Shown here piece by piece: positions 24,101 through 39,100 of a stretch of 64,000 nucleotides of DNA. How positions within the stretch are numbered: position 1 is the first letter of the stretch; every line of letters begins with the position of its first letter. The notes beneath the pieces were generated by a model. It saw nothing but the letters and a program-made list of their open reading frames with translations. It was not told the origin of the DNA and did no database searches. The stretch is from the NCBI GenBank assembly GCA_914767715.1, contig OU612069.1, positions 29,013,387-29,077,386 on the forward strand. The letters are read 5' to 3'. Both the position numbers and the translations under genes were made by a program. This DNA comes from Membranipora membranacea. Its lineage: Eukaryota > Bryozoa > Gymnolaemata > Cheilostomatida > Membraniporidae.

Positions 24101-27100
24101 GTCTATGTAATAGCACATATAAATTCTGATATTGCCATTGACATGTGCTCAGTTCTGTAGAAACATCCTATATTTTGCAACATGTGTACTACTAAAACAT
24201 TTCCAACATTCCAGCTAGTGTTAGACTTTATTTCAGAAGAGCAGGAAAGACAAGGGACTACCTTCAAAAATGACCACACAGCGAAGCAACTGAAAACACC
24301 ACTTAGTGAGCTGAATTTTGGTGGGTAGCTTATTATACATCCTAGCCTTATTCAAAACTGGTGTTTGGGGATGTCGAATATTCTTAACATTTTGCAGCCT
24401 CATTTCTTTTCATTTAAGCAGCGACAAGTGCTACCTCACTTGCATTTAATAATAAATCACAACGCTCGATGGTGCTGTCACAAACAAGGAAGAAACCACT
24501 GCAGTTGAATGATGGGAACAAATACTGCAGATATATTCAACTGAGAGTTCACATTTACCGTATTTGAAAATATGTTCTGTGTGTCTATTTTAGATCCTTT
24601 TGACTTTAGCAAACATCGACTGCGCTTTGATAATTGTGGGAGAGCCTTAGTGAATGTGTCTTCTGCGATCATGCATTGTTTATATGGAAAAGATCATCAT
24701 ACTGCTCATAAGAGAAAGGAAAAACAAAGGCGATCGGTAAGCTTACTATCTCGTTCAAATATTTACCATGCCTAACCAAGAGGCTTGTCTACCCAGAAGT
24801 GTGCTACTCAGAAAAAAACTTCTCGGGAATATTTTTCAGTTTTGCAAGAGATTGGAATATGAATTGATACGATAATACTATCAGAGGTTCCTGACGATTT
24901 AATTCAACCATAGATTTGCATTAAACCTCTCGCACATCATGGCTGTGTAATTCCCCATTGATGTTTGCAAGTTGGTCGGCCCACTTATTTACTGAGTGAT
25001 CAGCACCTACATATTTACTCACCGTGAAATAAAATTATTAGAAAACTTGCAATTTGATTTTGGATCCTTGATACCTATGCTGCATCACCTAGACATAGTT
25101 GTGACTGGTTAGTTAACAAGCATCAATAGTAAATGAGCCGGAGAACAATTGTAGGAGATAATCTGTCATATCCATTATTAACAAACACTGGAACTCCCCT
25201 TAGCCCATTACAATTCTCTGTTTACACTAATTTAGATTAAAACATATACAGACGACATAACTATCATCAAATACCAGCCGACACCTGTATCATAGGATTA
25301 GTCAATAGTAATACGATGCAATAATTTACGGTTGAAAACTGGTAAAACTAGAAATAAAAACCAATCTTTCTACAATATGACTGCATAAGATAAATTGAAG
25401 TCAACTTGGCATTTCAATATTATGTCATTTCAGATTGACATGGATCAAGATCATCCAGTGGTCAAGAAAACTCGGATGAGTACTCAGAATACTAAAAAGC
25501 TTGGATGTCCTGCTGCAATCAAACTACTAAGCAGCATCATTCCGGCAACAGTAATGAAGCATTGCCAACCCATGATAAAAACTTCCCAATTAACATATAA
25601 GTTTTTAATACATTATTTCTTCTTCCTGTAGGCCTAGAGAAAACACCTGCGAGCAGGATCTATGTAAAGCTGCTGATGGTACAAAAACAAGGTAACAGCC
25701 ATGACTGTGGCCTGCATGCTGTTGCTAACTTGGTCGAAGTTTTGTTTGGTGGAGACCCGCAGGAATCGAGCTACGACCAACTTTCAATGAGACAGCACCT
25801 ACACGACTGTCTGGCTCAGGGTCGTTTTAGTGTATTTCCTAAAGTTGATGTTGCCATGCCTCGCTGTAGAAGAACAACCAAAGTAACATGGTATCGGGTA
25901 TGTAGGATCATTAACACCACAAGCACTCCCTTTCGGTTTTCTCAAAAAATGCCATATTTTAGATCTATAAACCTTCAACAATAATATAATAAAAGTTACT
26001 AGTCCAATAAATATAAAAAAGTAGCTCACATTTGTGAATATTTTGGTAAAGATAACTTGAGCTAGACATTCTTCGATAAAAATTTGTAATTTAACCTATT
26101 ATGAAAGAAAATGTATGAACAGTACATAAATGTTCAGTACATATATTATACTCATGCAAAATTTTATTTATATTCTAGGTCTCCTGCACCTGCCGACTAA
26201 CGTTTAATCGTTTTGGACAGGATACGGATGATATGATTGAGTGTGAGGAGTGCAAGGAATGGTTCCACAGGGGGTGCGTCCACATTCCCTGGACAGCCTC
26301 TGAGCCCCTCACAAACGAAGCGACCAACTTCAGGTGTAGAAGATGCCGGGGAGGGGCATTCTTGATTTAGTATCAATACTTTTCTCTCTTTGCACCAATT
26401 TAATTATTAATTGACCACTTAATTCTTGTGCCTTAAATTTTTTAACACATTTGACTACTCAGGCAGTAAATAAATGTGGGTTGTAAATATGTGGTTTCCG
26501 TGCTGGCATGTTTAGAGTTATCAAAGTTATGATTTTAACTCATGTAATTTACTGAATTCTTTTAATATTTAGCTTCATAATTGTTACGAGGGTGAAACAT
26601 CATGTCTTTTACTCTTTATTGTATGTATCAGCTTATCAATTACAAATAAATGTCTTTATCAACCTAAAGATATTTGAATGTATACATAAATATTTATATT
26701 TATTATATTGTAAAATCATAGTCTGACCTCCTCAAAGTCAATGATGCCGGTGGTTAACAAACATATCATTGTTGTGTTCATGTTGAATAGTAGTCAAGGC
26801 TTTCCAATTAATAGACCTTCTAAGGATGATTCATCTAGTGAGAGGAGACCAAGCACAACATGCATATTCCAGCTTTAGGCGTCACAGGGTTTTGTAAGCC
26901 AGAATGAGAAAAATCCGTACCCTCCTGAGGTTTCTAAGAGGCGTTGACACATTATTCTAAGCTTTGCCACATTACCTACAAAGAACAGCAGACAAGTTGT
27001 CAGAATTTATATGTGCCATTACATAGACATACATCATAAGCAACTTTCCTGCTCTTCTGAAATAAAGTCTAACACTAGCTGGAATGTTGGAAATGTTTTA

Positions 27101-30100
27101 GTAGTACACATGTTGCAAAATATAGGATGTTTCTACAGAACTGAGCACATGTCAATGGCAATATCAGAATTTATATGTGCTATTACATAGACATATATCA
27201 TAAGCATATAAAGAGTGTTTGTAAGTATAAGACATCATAATATGACCAATTCTGATAAAACCATGTGCTTTCACAATGTTTGTATACAATAAGTAGCCAA
27301 TAAAACAAGAGCAGCAAGCCACGCCTCTACTAGCAATCTGCGCCTCGACCTACCCTGCTATGTGGCTAACAAGCTCTTCCAATTGTGAGAGCTTTTTGTT
27401 CTAAGGAACCAATTAGCAGGATGTATCAACTATTGAACTAATCAGAGTAGTGTTTAGTGAGCAATAATTTCAGACAATACTACAGTTACAGACGAGGAAC
27501 CTAAGGAGTTGCACTGATAATAAATTAAAGAAGGTGAGTAAGATGAACTAGTATGATTATTTTACTTGGAGCATTCAAACAGATGAAAGAAATGTGAACA
27601 GTTGCGCCTTATTTAACATTGATTCATGGCATGAACTTGCTTGAACTGTAGCTGTTTGTTGCACTGGCAAATGAATTAAACACCCACCATGAAAAAATGA
27701 CATCTATTCCACAGGTCTACTACAAAACCTGGGATTTTGGAGTAGACCTGTGACCTATTAATTTATAGAGGTATAATATATGTATATATATTTCCAACAA
27801 ACATCAGTCGGAAGTTATTCTTTACTCAAGTTGTTACTCCTTGGTTAGATCAATGGTTAGATTGGCAAGTAGGCCTTATTATGAAAAAAAAATTAACCCA
27901 TACCTGTAGTGACTTGTAGTAGCTCCGCAGCTCTACTAATACTGAATAGTCAGAAGTAAACATGTTTAGATCTTGATAATCCAGCTTTCGGAATACTTCA
28001 ACTGAGTTTATTTTGTGCTCTACAATTAACAGGAACATGATTAGCTTATCTTATCCACTATACTTATCCATGACATTTCTGCTGAGGGTCGCATCACAAT
28101 GTCACTTCTGTGCTGGGGGTAGAATATAATGGTCGGTGGCTACTTAGGTGAAAACAGTCTGAAACTAACATTGTAAGCCTAGTACAGCAATCATTCACTC
28201 TTGCTGTGGAAATTTTTCTCATCAACTACTTATAAACAAGTTTTAAACCAGTAGGCTTTTTAAGTTAGGATAAATCTTTCTAATTCCAGAACCAATGAAC
28301 TTCATTCCAAAACCTGATGAATTAAATACCGAAAATGCACAGTCATTGTTCTTACCTTGAGCTATGCTGACAACATTCTGCCCAAATTGATGACGTATGT
28401 GTTCATCAAATTCAAAATCCTCCTCTAGTAATGTTGACATGGCTCCTGTTATGCTCATCGTTGCAATGCGGGTGATGTAATGATTACACTTCTAGCAATG
28501 ACTTAAACTATAAACAGTAACCAATTTTGTATGCTATTATTTCTTCACCTTAATCTCCCCATTGTAAAGGCTCCATCACATAAGTTCTAAGCAAAATATA
28601 TTTTGCTCTAAAATTGTTATTACTTTTCTTTGAAGACTATTCTCTGCCACTGTTTGCTGTTCATGGTGTGAACAACTGATAGCATCTCTGAAGATAATTG
28701 AAGTTAAAGAAAGGATATTCTGTTGCAATAAACAATGGAGTCAGGTAAGTTGTTCTGAACCCGTTTGCTATGCCTGCCTGCACACATTTCCATTTTGCTT
28801 GCAAATGTAGGCCTATTCCCTACCCTACCCTTCCCTACCCCAATGGATGTTGATAATATAATCTAATACAGCAATGTTTTGGCTATAAATCTATTACCTC
28901 TTCACCTTCGGAGATCGTCTCAGATGCAGATCCAATAGTTGAGAATTTTGTCTGAGATTCAAAGAATGTGATGAAACTATAGGCTTAAAAATAACGAACA
29001 TATATTAATTCCATGGATAATATCTAGTTTTTCAGTGCATAGTGAAATATGAAAAGAGCAACCATTAAGTTAAAAGACTGACCATTTTCTTCCAATTGTG
29101 GAAGAGCACAGTAAATTGTGCAGGTTGTTCATTTAGTTTTGCAGATTTGAATGAGTACTGATGTAGGTCCTTCCATTTGACCACCTATTAAAACTATGTG
29201 TGAAATGCCCTAATTACCCATTATTCCTATATCTTCAAGGATCTACTGATTAAGCAGACAATTTTACATGCTCTTTTCAAGTTCAGCCATATCATTTTTT
29301 TAGCTTCTGTCACCGAAAACCAAAGTGCGAGTCCACTGAAATGCTCATATTGTCATCTTCAGTTCAGGGATCTTAGTGTGCGACGGTTGATGACTCATCT
29401 ACGTGAGACACATCACAAGGGATACAGAGGTATTCCGGATCAGCTGGTGAGTTATGATCCAAGTTACATATTTATTAACAGTGACATATTACATACAATT
29501 TTCAAAGAGCGATATCATAATCACAATGGTCCCATGTTGCAATTTCGGGAGTAATTGCCATTAAAGTCATATTCCGATTGTGACGAATGACTTTTTTGAA
29601 TCTAACTAAATCCAATTAGGTGTGGCTGAACGGTCAGCGAGCGCTTGCACAAAATGACTTCAAAGGGTGCTGACGAGGGAGATCCTGGTTCAGTCCCAGC
29701 AGCGGCAGTTGTTTTTCAGGTTTTTCCATCATGGAAATTGTTAGCATTCATCGTTCAAAATCGAATTAAACCACAATTTCGAGGCATGGGACCATAGTGA
29801 ATGAAATTTCAAAACCATATTTTGTTGTCTCAGAAACACCCATCAGAATTGAATTGCTTAGCTATCGAATTCAAGCAGTAGGGTTTGGTCATTTGACTTA
29901 GCTGAAGGAGTTGTAAATATTTAAGAAAAAGACCTGGCTTTGAGCACTGCACTGTCAACTCTATAGTGTTTAACTCATGGTTTAGGAATTGGGTATTGAC
30001 AATTAAGCATAGAATTGAGGGTCTTTATCAATAGCTCTAATTTGTAAGCTGATGCACTAGTTCTTTGTTTCATATTCTCATGTTCCCATACTTTCTAGAG

Positions 30101-33100
30101 AGTAGAGAGATAGGTTAATTTTAAAACTTCGAAAGGCAACTGCAATATTTTGTCACACTAAAGATTCTTGCCTGGACCAGCTTTATGCTGCTAGAGTTAT
30201 GAGTATTATAATTGGGCACGCAAACTTAAGTTTTGGTGCAGTTGTATCCCCTTTTTCATAATGATACCTTGCAATTGCAAGTCATTGCTCTAGTAGTGAG
30301 GTAAAAATAGCTCAATGTTCTCCAAATCCACTCACAAATACATCTTAGTTAGCAACTACAGATGTTGCCGGTTTTTGCCACTGAGTGTTCTTTGTGAGTG
30401 AGTTGAATAGCTTAGCTATTGAATTCTAGCATTAAGTCACAGTAGGGTTTGGTCATTGAACTTAGCTGAAGGAGTTGTAAAAATTTTAGAAAACTAATTG
30501 TGTAAATCCATGACATAATGGAATCTGATTGTGCATGGCTAGTGTTTACATCATTAAGACTATTATCATTGGGCATGAAAATTGAGTTTTAGAGAACTTA
30601 ATGTTTTTTGTAAAGGAAAATTTCATGTAATACAGTGTAGATCACTTGCAGATAATTTTTCTAGCAGTCAGCGGAAAAATATCCCATGGTCTCCCATTAA
30701 GATAGGCCAAAATCACAACCACATCCTCTTAAATCGCAATTATAGGGCTAGCTGGTTTTGCCATGGATAGTTCCTACCAGCTATATTTAGGTGTGTCCTG
30801 TCTCTGTTATTATATATTTGCACATTCAGCCAGATAATTCTATCAGTTCAGTACCAGCTTGTCAACTCTATAGTGTTAAACTCATGGTTTAGGGCTTGGG
30901 TATTGACAATAACCATAGAATTTAGTGCCTTTATCAATAGCTCTAATTTGTAAGCTGATGCACTAGTTCTTTGTTTCATATTATCATGTTCTCATACTTT
31001 CTAGAGAGTAGAGAGATAGATTAATTTTAAATATTCAAAAGGCAACTGCAATATTTTGTCACACTAAAATTACTTCCCTGGACAAGCTTTGTGCTAGCCT
31101 TGTTCACGTGACCACGGGTCTTGGTTTTTTTTGGCCGCATGAACAAGGCTAGCTTTATGCTGCTAGAGTTATGAGTATTATGCCAATTTAATTGTTGGGG
31201 TTGTTATGGCCACTTTTTCACAATGATGCCGTGCAATCGCAAGTCATTTCTCTAGTAATGAGTAAAAATTCTCTCTATGTTCTCCAAAATTCAACAGTGG
31301 AAACATCTTAGTAAGCAATTACAGGTGTTGCCGGTTTTTACCGCTGAGTGTTCTTGCCAATTATGATAGCTGTGTCGGGTGTCTCTTATTAAAGCTCCTA
31401 CACACTCAGTGAGTTTATTTTATCCGTACAGTACCATGCAACTGACATTGATTACATTCTGTACAACTGTATTAGTAGCAATTAGCATATTAGAATGTAA
31501 GAGTAAAAGAGTACAAGTCTTTTACACCTTAGTAAAGTAGCAGTTGGAGGTGAAACTCATAAACTTCAAATGCCACATTTCAGTATTATGATAACAGGTT
31601 ATCACATAGTAAAGATATATATGAATATATTATATATATCCTTACTCTGTGAGGGTATGCTCCAGCACAGTCTCGTGGGTAGGTAGAATGTTGACTTAAC
31701 CTGGTTAGAACCCAGTTAGTTTGAAGATTTCAATTCTTATTGTATACTAACAGTAACATGCAGCTGAGCAAAAATTGTATGACAAAAATTGTGTACAGTT
31801 GTTGAAAAGTTCCGGCACTACAAAAACCTCCAGCTGCCACCTGGGTAGCACTTGGTGACTGAATTGAATGCCATGTAATCAAAGCCCTAAATCTTACACT
31901 TGAATTGAATCAGCATAAAATCTGAATCTGAAAATTATGTAAATTGCTACTGCAAATCACAGAAGTAGCTGTCTTCTGTCGCGCCTACAATCAGTTTTTA
32001 AAACTGGCTACCTGCAACCCCTGTTATCTCAAGTCATCGTAGGTTGTATTGTACAGATGAGGCGAACTTGCTTGTTATGAAGGTATATCTTCAGACACAG
32101 GACACATACCTACCATGGCTGGCAAGGACAACCAGATAGCCCTGTAGTTGCAATTTAAAAGGATGTGTTTGCAGTTGAGATTTTGGATTATTTTAATGTG
32201 AGAAGACAGTGAATATTAATCCACTGACTGCTAGAGAAATGACCTTGTAGTGATCTGCATGGTGCTAAATACATGGGGAAATGGCTATGTGTGCAAATAA
32301 TTTAACTTCATTGAAATGATAAAGTCAATGATCTGCCTTTTAGCTTTTGCTAACCGATTGCGTTCTTTGTGCCATGAATTTTCTCATTTGAGCACTGCAT
32401 TGTCCACTCTAGAGGTATTATAGCTCTTTGGATATATCCCTGTCGCCTGTCTGAATACTATATGGTAAAGCATGTAGATCTTGCGGCACCAGGCGATTAG
32501 TGCTGCAAGAGTTGTGGGTTTGAATCACATTGGGGGAGCTTTAAAGGTTGACTGTGCCAGCCCCCAGCGCCCTCGGGTGTATACCTCTTTCTGGTAAAGC
32601 ATGTAGATTGTTCGATATGCCAGAAAAGTGCTCTTGAATAACTTCGCTTGAATTTTTCAGCTTGTGTGCCTATGCTGAGCAGCAAAATTTCGTTTACAAA
32701 AACTCTTGTGACGTTTTCAAATTTGTTAGAATTTTTTTCAACAAGTCATCATTTGGCTGCTCAAAGATAATATCGATGTCCTCCTCATTTGCATTGTTTT
32801 GATAATTGTTTATTTCAGCAATGTGGAAACTGTACATTTAACACGACGGGTACAAGAAAGTTCACCAACCATGTCACAAGTAAACACGGGCCAAATTCTA
32901 AGATTCAGCAGAGCAATTTCCCAGGTATGCGTCCTAACTGTGGAAAGTGGAATGAGAACTTGCAGGTCAAGAAGTTTGTCTTAAATACTGACTTCAATAT
33001 AATAGGAGGATTGAACTGAGATTTGCTATCTTGGTTCTAAAAACAATGACTTACCGATTGAAAAATAACTCTGTATGTGACTGGCATTTACATTGCGGAA

Positions 33101-36100
33101 AAGGACTTCACGATGCCCATGCTAAGTACCAGTGTTATTTTATAATTTATAGAAGGCAAATGTTCTCATGATTCAAATGTAGAAGAGACAAACTACACAA
33201 AAACTCCTGAGGACGTATCTCAGCCAGAACAAATGTTGCCGACTGCACTAGGTGAGCTGAAGACATGTTATCCATCCTCAATACAGTTTCATTCTAATCT
33301 TGATCTTGACTCTTAGTAAAATGATGAGCTGACTTCCCTTCTGTTCAAGAAAGCGTCCATGAGCAAGGAGACCCATTGTGCATTGGCTGGGCTTGAATGT
33401 GACATAAAAGTCAATGAATTTATTTTGGACCCTTTAAAAGCTGTAATTAATATGCCTTGATGAATGTATGCAGGTCAATGTCCAGAGCCTTCAGTAGATG
33501 ATATGTGTCAGGAAGATGCCGACAACACATGTGCTGATATACAAATGGACGGGTCCGCTCACATAGAATCGTTTGTCTCAAGGTTAGTTCCCATCCATCG
33601 TTTTACTGGCGATTGATTTGCTTGTCGAAAATCAGATAAATGGCGATGATCGATGTGACCTGCAAATCACATTGCGTAACAATGCTACTCAATGTGGAAA
33701 ATCTGGTGGAGTACCAACGGTGAACACATAAATTAAGTACAAACTCTGACTGGGCTAAGTTAGTACCCAGTTACTCATTGTACACAGCAATAAATTTTAT
33801 TCAGCAAATAATAAAAATGACAGTTGAAGTCTCACAAATACACTCTTATTCTGTCAATATGTCTGAGATGGCTAACTATAATAAAAAACTATGCACTGGC
33901 ACTATCAGCTGCTAAATTATATTTCCCAGATTCGTACTAGAGTTATACAGTAAAGGAAGCACAACTCGGTCGACCATTCAACATGTTATAGAAGCAACTT
34001 CGGAGCTGATGAACACCATTTTGGAGGATGTTCGCCGAAGATCTGAGGAGCTAGTGAAAGGCTGGTTAATATTCTCTATTTCATCCATTCCTAAGCTAAA
34101 AACTAATGTGGATGAACCCGAATTGTTTTTGTCATAGTTTAATTGCTTCTAGGAACAGTTTTAATGAAAGTGACATTGACCATGTCGATTTTAGGGTTAA
34201 TCGATACATGGGAACAGCATTTAGGTTTACTTCCGGTAGCATCGTCATTCAAATTCAGGAATCGTGTTGATTAGCTTTGGTAGCATATGATGGCGTAGAT
34301 GAATGGTTAGTGAAAAAGACTGGCGGCAGTTCTTTTTTTAAGTTTTATCATAATAGAAATCGTAAGCATTCTTCATTTGATTCGTGAGCGGACAACTCAT
34401 TCGAAGCATCAGAATATAGTGAATATAAGATTAGGCTTGTATTTGATTAATTTAGGCTAGTAAAACGGTAACACCATATTGTGGTTGTAAATTTCAATTT
34501 ATAACCATATTCAAAATAGTGTGTTCGTTCATTAACATGACAAATAAATAAAAATACTGAAAAGCTCCACAGATTGAGGTTTTTCTTGCCCCAACCTGAC
34601 TACTTATGACAGGAGTAGCACTGACAGGATTATTGGCTGTACCTTGTGTTCATAAGCCAACTGCATGCAGTTGATCATGACATTGTTTTGTTCTTACTTA
34701 ATTTATATTTTTATCTTTTTCAATTTTTTCTTGCTAGCTGATGACACTCTCTCGGTCAAAATGAGAAACATCTTTGTCTCTGTTGGCGATCCTTTTGTTA
34801 ACTACAAGACTGAATACCATAGAATCAAAACACTAATAGCTCAGGGAATGGTTGGACCACATGAAGTTGCTGTAGGATCGCGAATTGACTCTCAGTCATC
34901 AGGGACCCAAACAGTTGCTTCAACAATACAGTACGTGCCTCTGACGGAAACCCTTCAACTGCTGTACTCAAAGCCTGAATTCAGGAACGCTGTAGTATCC
35001 AATCAAACTCGGTAAGAACTTGTACCTTTTTACATTTTTGATTAAACAACAGAAGTACGCTGATAAATACTCTTTTCATTAAGAGTTTTGCTAAACATTA
35101 ACATTCTATATCTTACCATCCTGAAACGCCAACATCTTTGCCAAACGAGGTGTAATTGTGTGCATCGTAAAACAGGTTAAGCCAATGGTTGCTTTAAATT
35201 TTGTCAGATTTACCTTCAGTTGATATCACATCTGATTTTGGGTTCTTAAATTTACCTTACTTTGTTAATTCAGGGATCATGAAGCAGGTGTGGCGACTCT
35301 CATACAGACAAATGAGCTATTCCAAAACCATCCCTGTGCCCTCAAGATAGCAGTATACAATGACGATATCGAGGTTGGAAATCCTCTAGGAAGTAAATCT
35401 GGCATCAACAAGCTCACCATGTACTACTTCTCCATATTAAACTGTCCAAACAGGAGCAGTCTATCATCCATACACCTAGCTATAATAGCCCATTCAAGTG
35501 ATGTAAAAGAATTCGGGCATGCTAGAGTTCTCCGGCCATTGATTAAAGACCTGAAGAGACTGGAAAATGGACTTGTTATAACAGGAATGCCAGAGAAAAT
35601 ATATGGTACCATTGTTCATTTACCAGGAGATAACTTAGCAGCAAACGAAAGTCAAGGTTTCATGGGTAGCTTTTCTGCCAACCACTTCTGTCGATTCTGC
35701 AAGATGCATCAGGCTGAGACCAAGCATGCTACAAGGGAGGACAAGTCTTTACTCAGGAATACTCAAGATCATCAAACTGATGTTAACAATCCCTCAGGAT
35801 CATCAGAACATGGAGTCAAGGGGCCCTGCGTTTTCGATGAACTGAAATACTTCAATGCTGTGGAGTCATTCTGCCCTGATCTCATGCATGACATATTCGA
35901 AGGCATCGCTAAGAAGGAAGTTGCCCTCTTGCTAACTCATGTTATTAGTAGCAAGCTCATTTCTCTTAACGAACTCAACGGTATCATCAAATCTTATGAC
36001 TACGGGTAAGCCATTTGCTTTCAAACCCCAATAACATGATCAATTGATAGGTATGAATCTCCATTTATGATCAATGTGGTTTAGGCGACGGAGACAAATG

Positions 36101-39100
36101 AATGATATTAGGAAAGCTACCTTATTTTTGTCAGCGCCATATAATCAAAAATTGTTGCCTCCAGCTGATATGCTGCCAACCACATAAGAATTAAAGTGTA
36201 GTTGATACACGATAGATGATTAATCAATGGTCCAAAAAACAGAGTTGCTTATGGGCTGTATTGTACAGATCTGTTCACGAATAAATTATTGCCGAACCCC
36301 CATCTCCGTCGTAGCTGTATCATATCGTAGCTTCTTATAAACCAAATGATCAGTGAAATTTGAATATAAAATTAAGTTTGTATATAAATGAATTGACTTG
36401 TGTTCTTGTAGATTTCATGATAAGAAGAACAAACCTTCAGCTATTTTGTTGGAGCGTGGGGAAGTCAAGGTCAGACAGACATCATCTCAGATGTGGTGTT
36501 TGCTGAGGTTGCTACCTTTTATGATCGGGAGTGTGATAGGCAAGGGGGATGAGAAATGGGAAGTGTACCTTCAACTGAGAGAGATTGTGGAATATATATT
36601 CAGTCCCGTGACAACTGAATCTTCAACCTATGTACTGGAATGGCTTGTCCAGGTTCACCATGAGAACTTTTTATCGGTGCGTTGATCAGTTTTATCATTG
36701 AGGGATTTATGTAAATTTGCCAGCATTCCAGTTGTCCCGTTTCTACTGGTGAGCCTGTGGTGGCGGGAAACGCATGCTTGATCTAGGACTGATGTACTAA
36801 ATGAGCTCTTGTATCCTTATAATAAACAATGTTCCCAGTTGTCATCAAACCTGATTATTTGGCATGAGCTTATATATTCTTAACCCTATTAGCCATCACA
36901 GCTGTCCTTTTATTTACAGATATACCCAGGAGAGACACTGACGCCCAAGCATCATTTCATGACCCATTATGGACAGGCGGTGCGACGTAATGGCCCACTA
37001 AGTGATTATTGGTGCATCAGATTTGAAGCCAAGCATAAGATGGCTAAACTAGTCGCATCATCATCATGTGAGTAAAGAGAGTCTTTGGTTATGAGTACTG
37101 CTATCAAATATGATCAAATGATGTTGCCAATTTGAAAAATAGAAACCTTACGATATTATTGTTGTGTGTTAGATCGTGTATGCAGAAATCATATGAATCA
37201 GTTTTACAATTGTTGACCGCTGACCTAGAAGCAGTTTGATCCAGTGTGCCTACAAACCAGGTGGTCCTCTTCTATTGGTTAGTCGCAGCAATGGGACCAG
37301 TGGAGGGGGAACAACTCCAAATACCGGCAAATGGACCAAACTTGGACCTACTTGGACCTGCTTGGACTACCTCTGACCCAACAATCATTTTACATCGTTA
37401 TATGCATGCTATAGATAATTAATAAAATATTAATCAGTCAGAATTTAACCATAAACACGAAAAAAATTAAAATCAACCCCCCACTAACAGCTACATCCTC
37501 ACACTAAATAATTCTATAACAATTCTCACAACATCAGCGCATTCAGCATTCACAACAAACATTAATATTATACAGAGATTGTTTAACTCCTGATGCTTTT
37601 TGCTCCATCCACAGGTAATTTCATCAATGTACCTAAGACCGTAGCCACCAGATACCAGCTCAACTCATTCCACCACTGGAGCAAGCAGGTTGATTTGGTA
37701 ACTCCGCCAACATCGTATCATCATAAAGGAGGGGTTGTCACATCAGTGGATTATAAAGGGAGTAGCTACCATGTTGGAATGGCAGTCTGCTTATCTGTGC
37801 TGGATGATGGTCAGCCAGAAATATGGATCATTGACAAGATACTCAATGGCCCAATGCTAGTGTGCTATTCTGCCAGCGTAGACTATGACCCCAACATAAG
37901 GGCATATCTAATATCTGACACAAATCAGAATAATGTAAGTAATATTATGATAAGTGCCCTTAGGAACAAAGCACCAATGGACATTCTTTACTATAAAAAC
38001 AGTAAAGTTATCTCACAGCGAGGAGTATTTATTTAGTTGTGTGATGGTGCGATTTCCAATTTTATCACTGTCTTGTCATACAGATTTGAGGTTATGACAT
38101 TGTGCCGCTCCAATCCCAGTTATAACATGTAACAACTTTTTATTTGGACTGTACTCCATTCATGCTGTATATACTCTTTATTATATAAAATTTGTAATTT
38201 CACTTGCAGCTGAATGCACTCAAGTTAATTTTTTCTATTACAACTTCAGACTGAATAAAATTATCCAGGGATTTACAGTATACTTACCTCGTGCCTTACG
38301 GTCTGTCAAGTCTTGAATTTTTATGAATGGCAAACTTCACACACACACAGCTAGGGTCTTAACAACCACTACTCAAACGCTATGTAAGTAAATATATTTT
38401 GTGACAATACGGCATGCTAAAAGGAGGACAACTCCTAAATAATAAATTAAAATCTGATTGCAATTGCTAGCGATTGGCTGTGATGGTAGGGGGTCTCAGC
38501 ACACAGCACTGTTGCCTTAACTATAGGATATATATATTCATATAGATTATCTCAAATCAAGTACCAAAATAAATAGGCTAATTCTACATATAACTGTGAC
38601 AATGTATTGTGAACATGACAAGGGAAGTATTCATCAAACTATTCCCAAAAAAAAATGTGAGGAAACAGATACAAAGAACTTCGCATGAAAGTTGTTGTTA
38701 TAACCAGGCGTTCCAGATACGAATCTAGTTGTGGCATAATTGCTGTTATACATGGAATCAGTCAGATTATAATTTTAAGATTTGTCTTGTGTATGAGCTT
38801 TAGGCCTACTGAGCCAATCTATTACTCATTCTGGTCAATGATTAAGTTTGCATGGTTGGGAGGGTCAGTGCCTGTATGTTTGTCAGTCAGTGGGAAATTC
38901 CACACGTGAAGATAAATCACGTTCTACATGGAAACAACGGAGGGGTTACTCAGGGATAAAGAATATAGGATAGAATATAATGTTATAATCTCCCTGTGCA
39001 TCTCCCTAGGCCGTAATAGTGCTTTCTCATACCAAGGCTAAACTCTATGTAATCATACATTAGTTCACAACTAGCAGACCAGCTCTTTCTTGGAGGAGAG

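Noticed and set aside
16875-38036. Reading the SAMD3-like and TNP2-like genes as ordinary host genes in a tandem cluster
   Set aside because: The empty paralogous intron and matching termini show that both arrived in one insertion, which makes element-borne genes the simpler reading.
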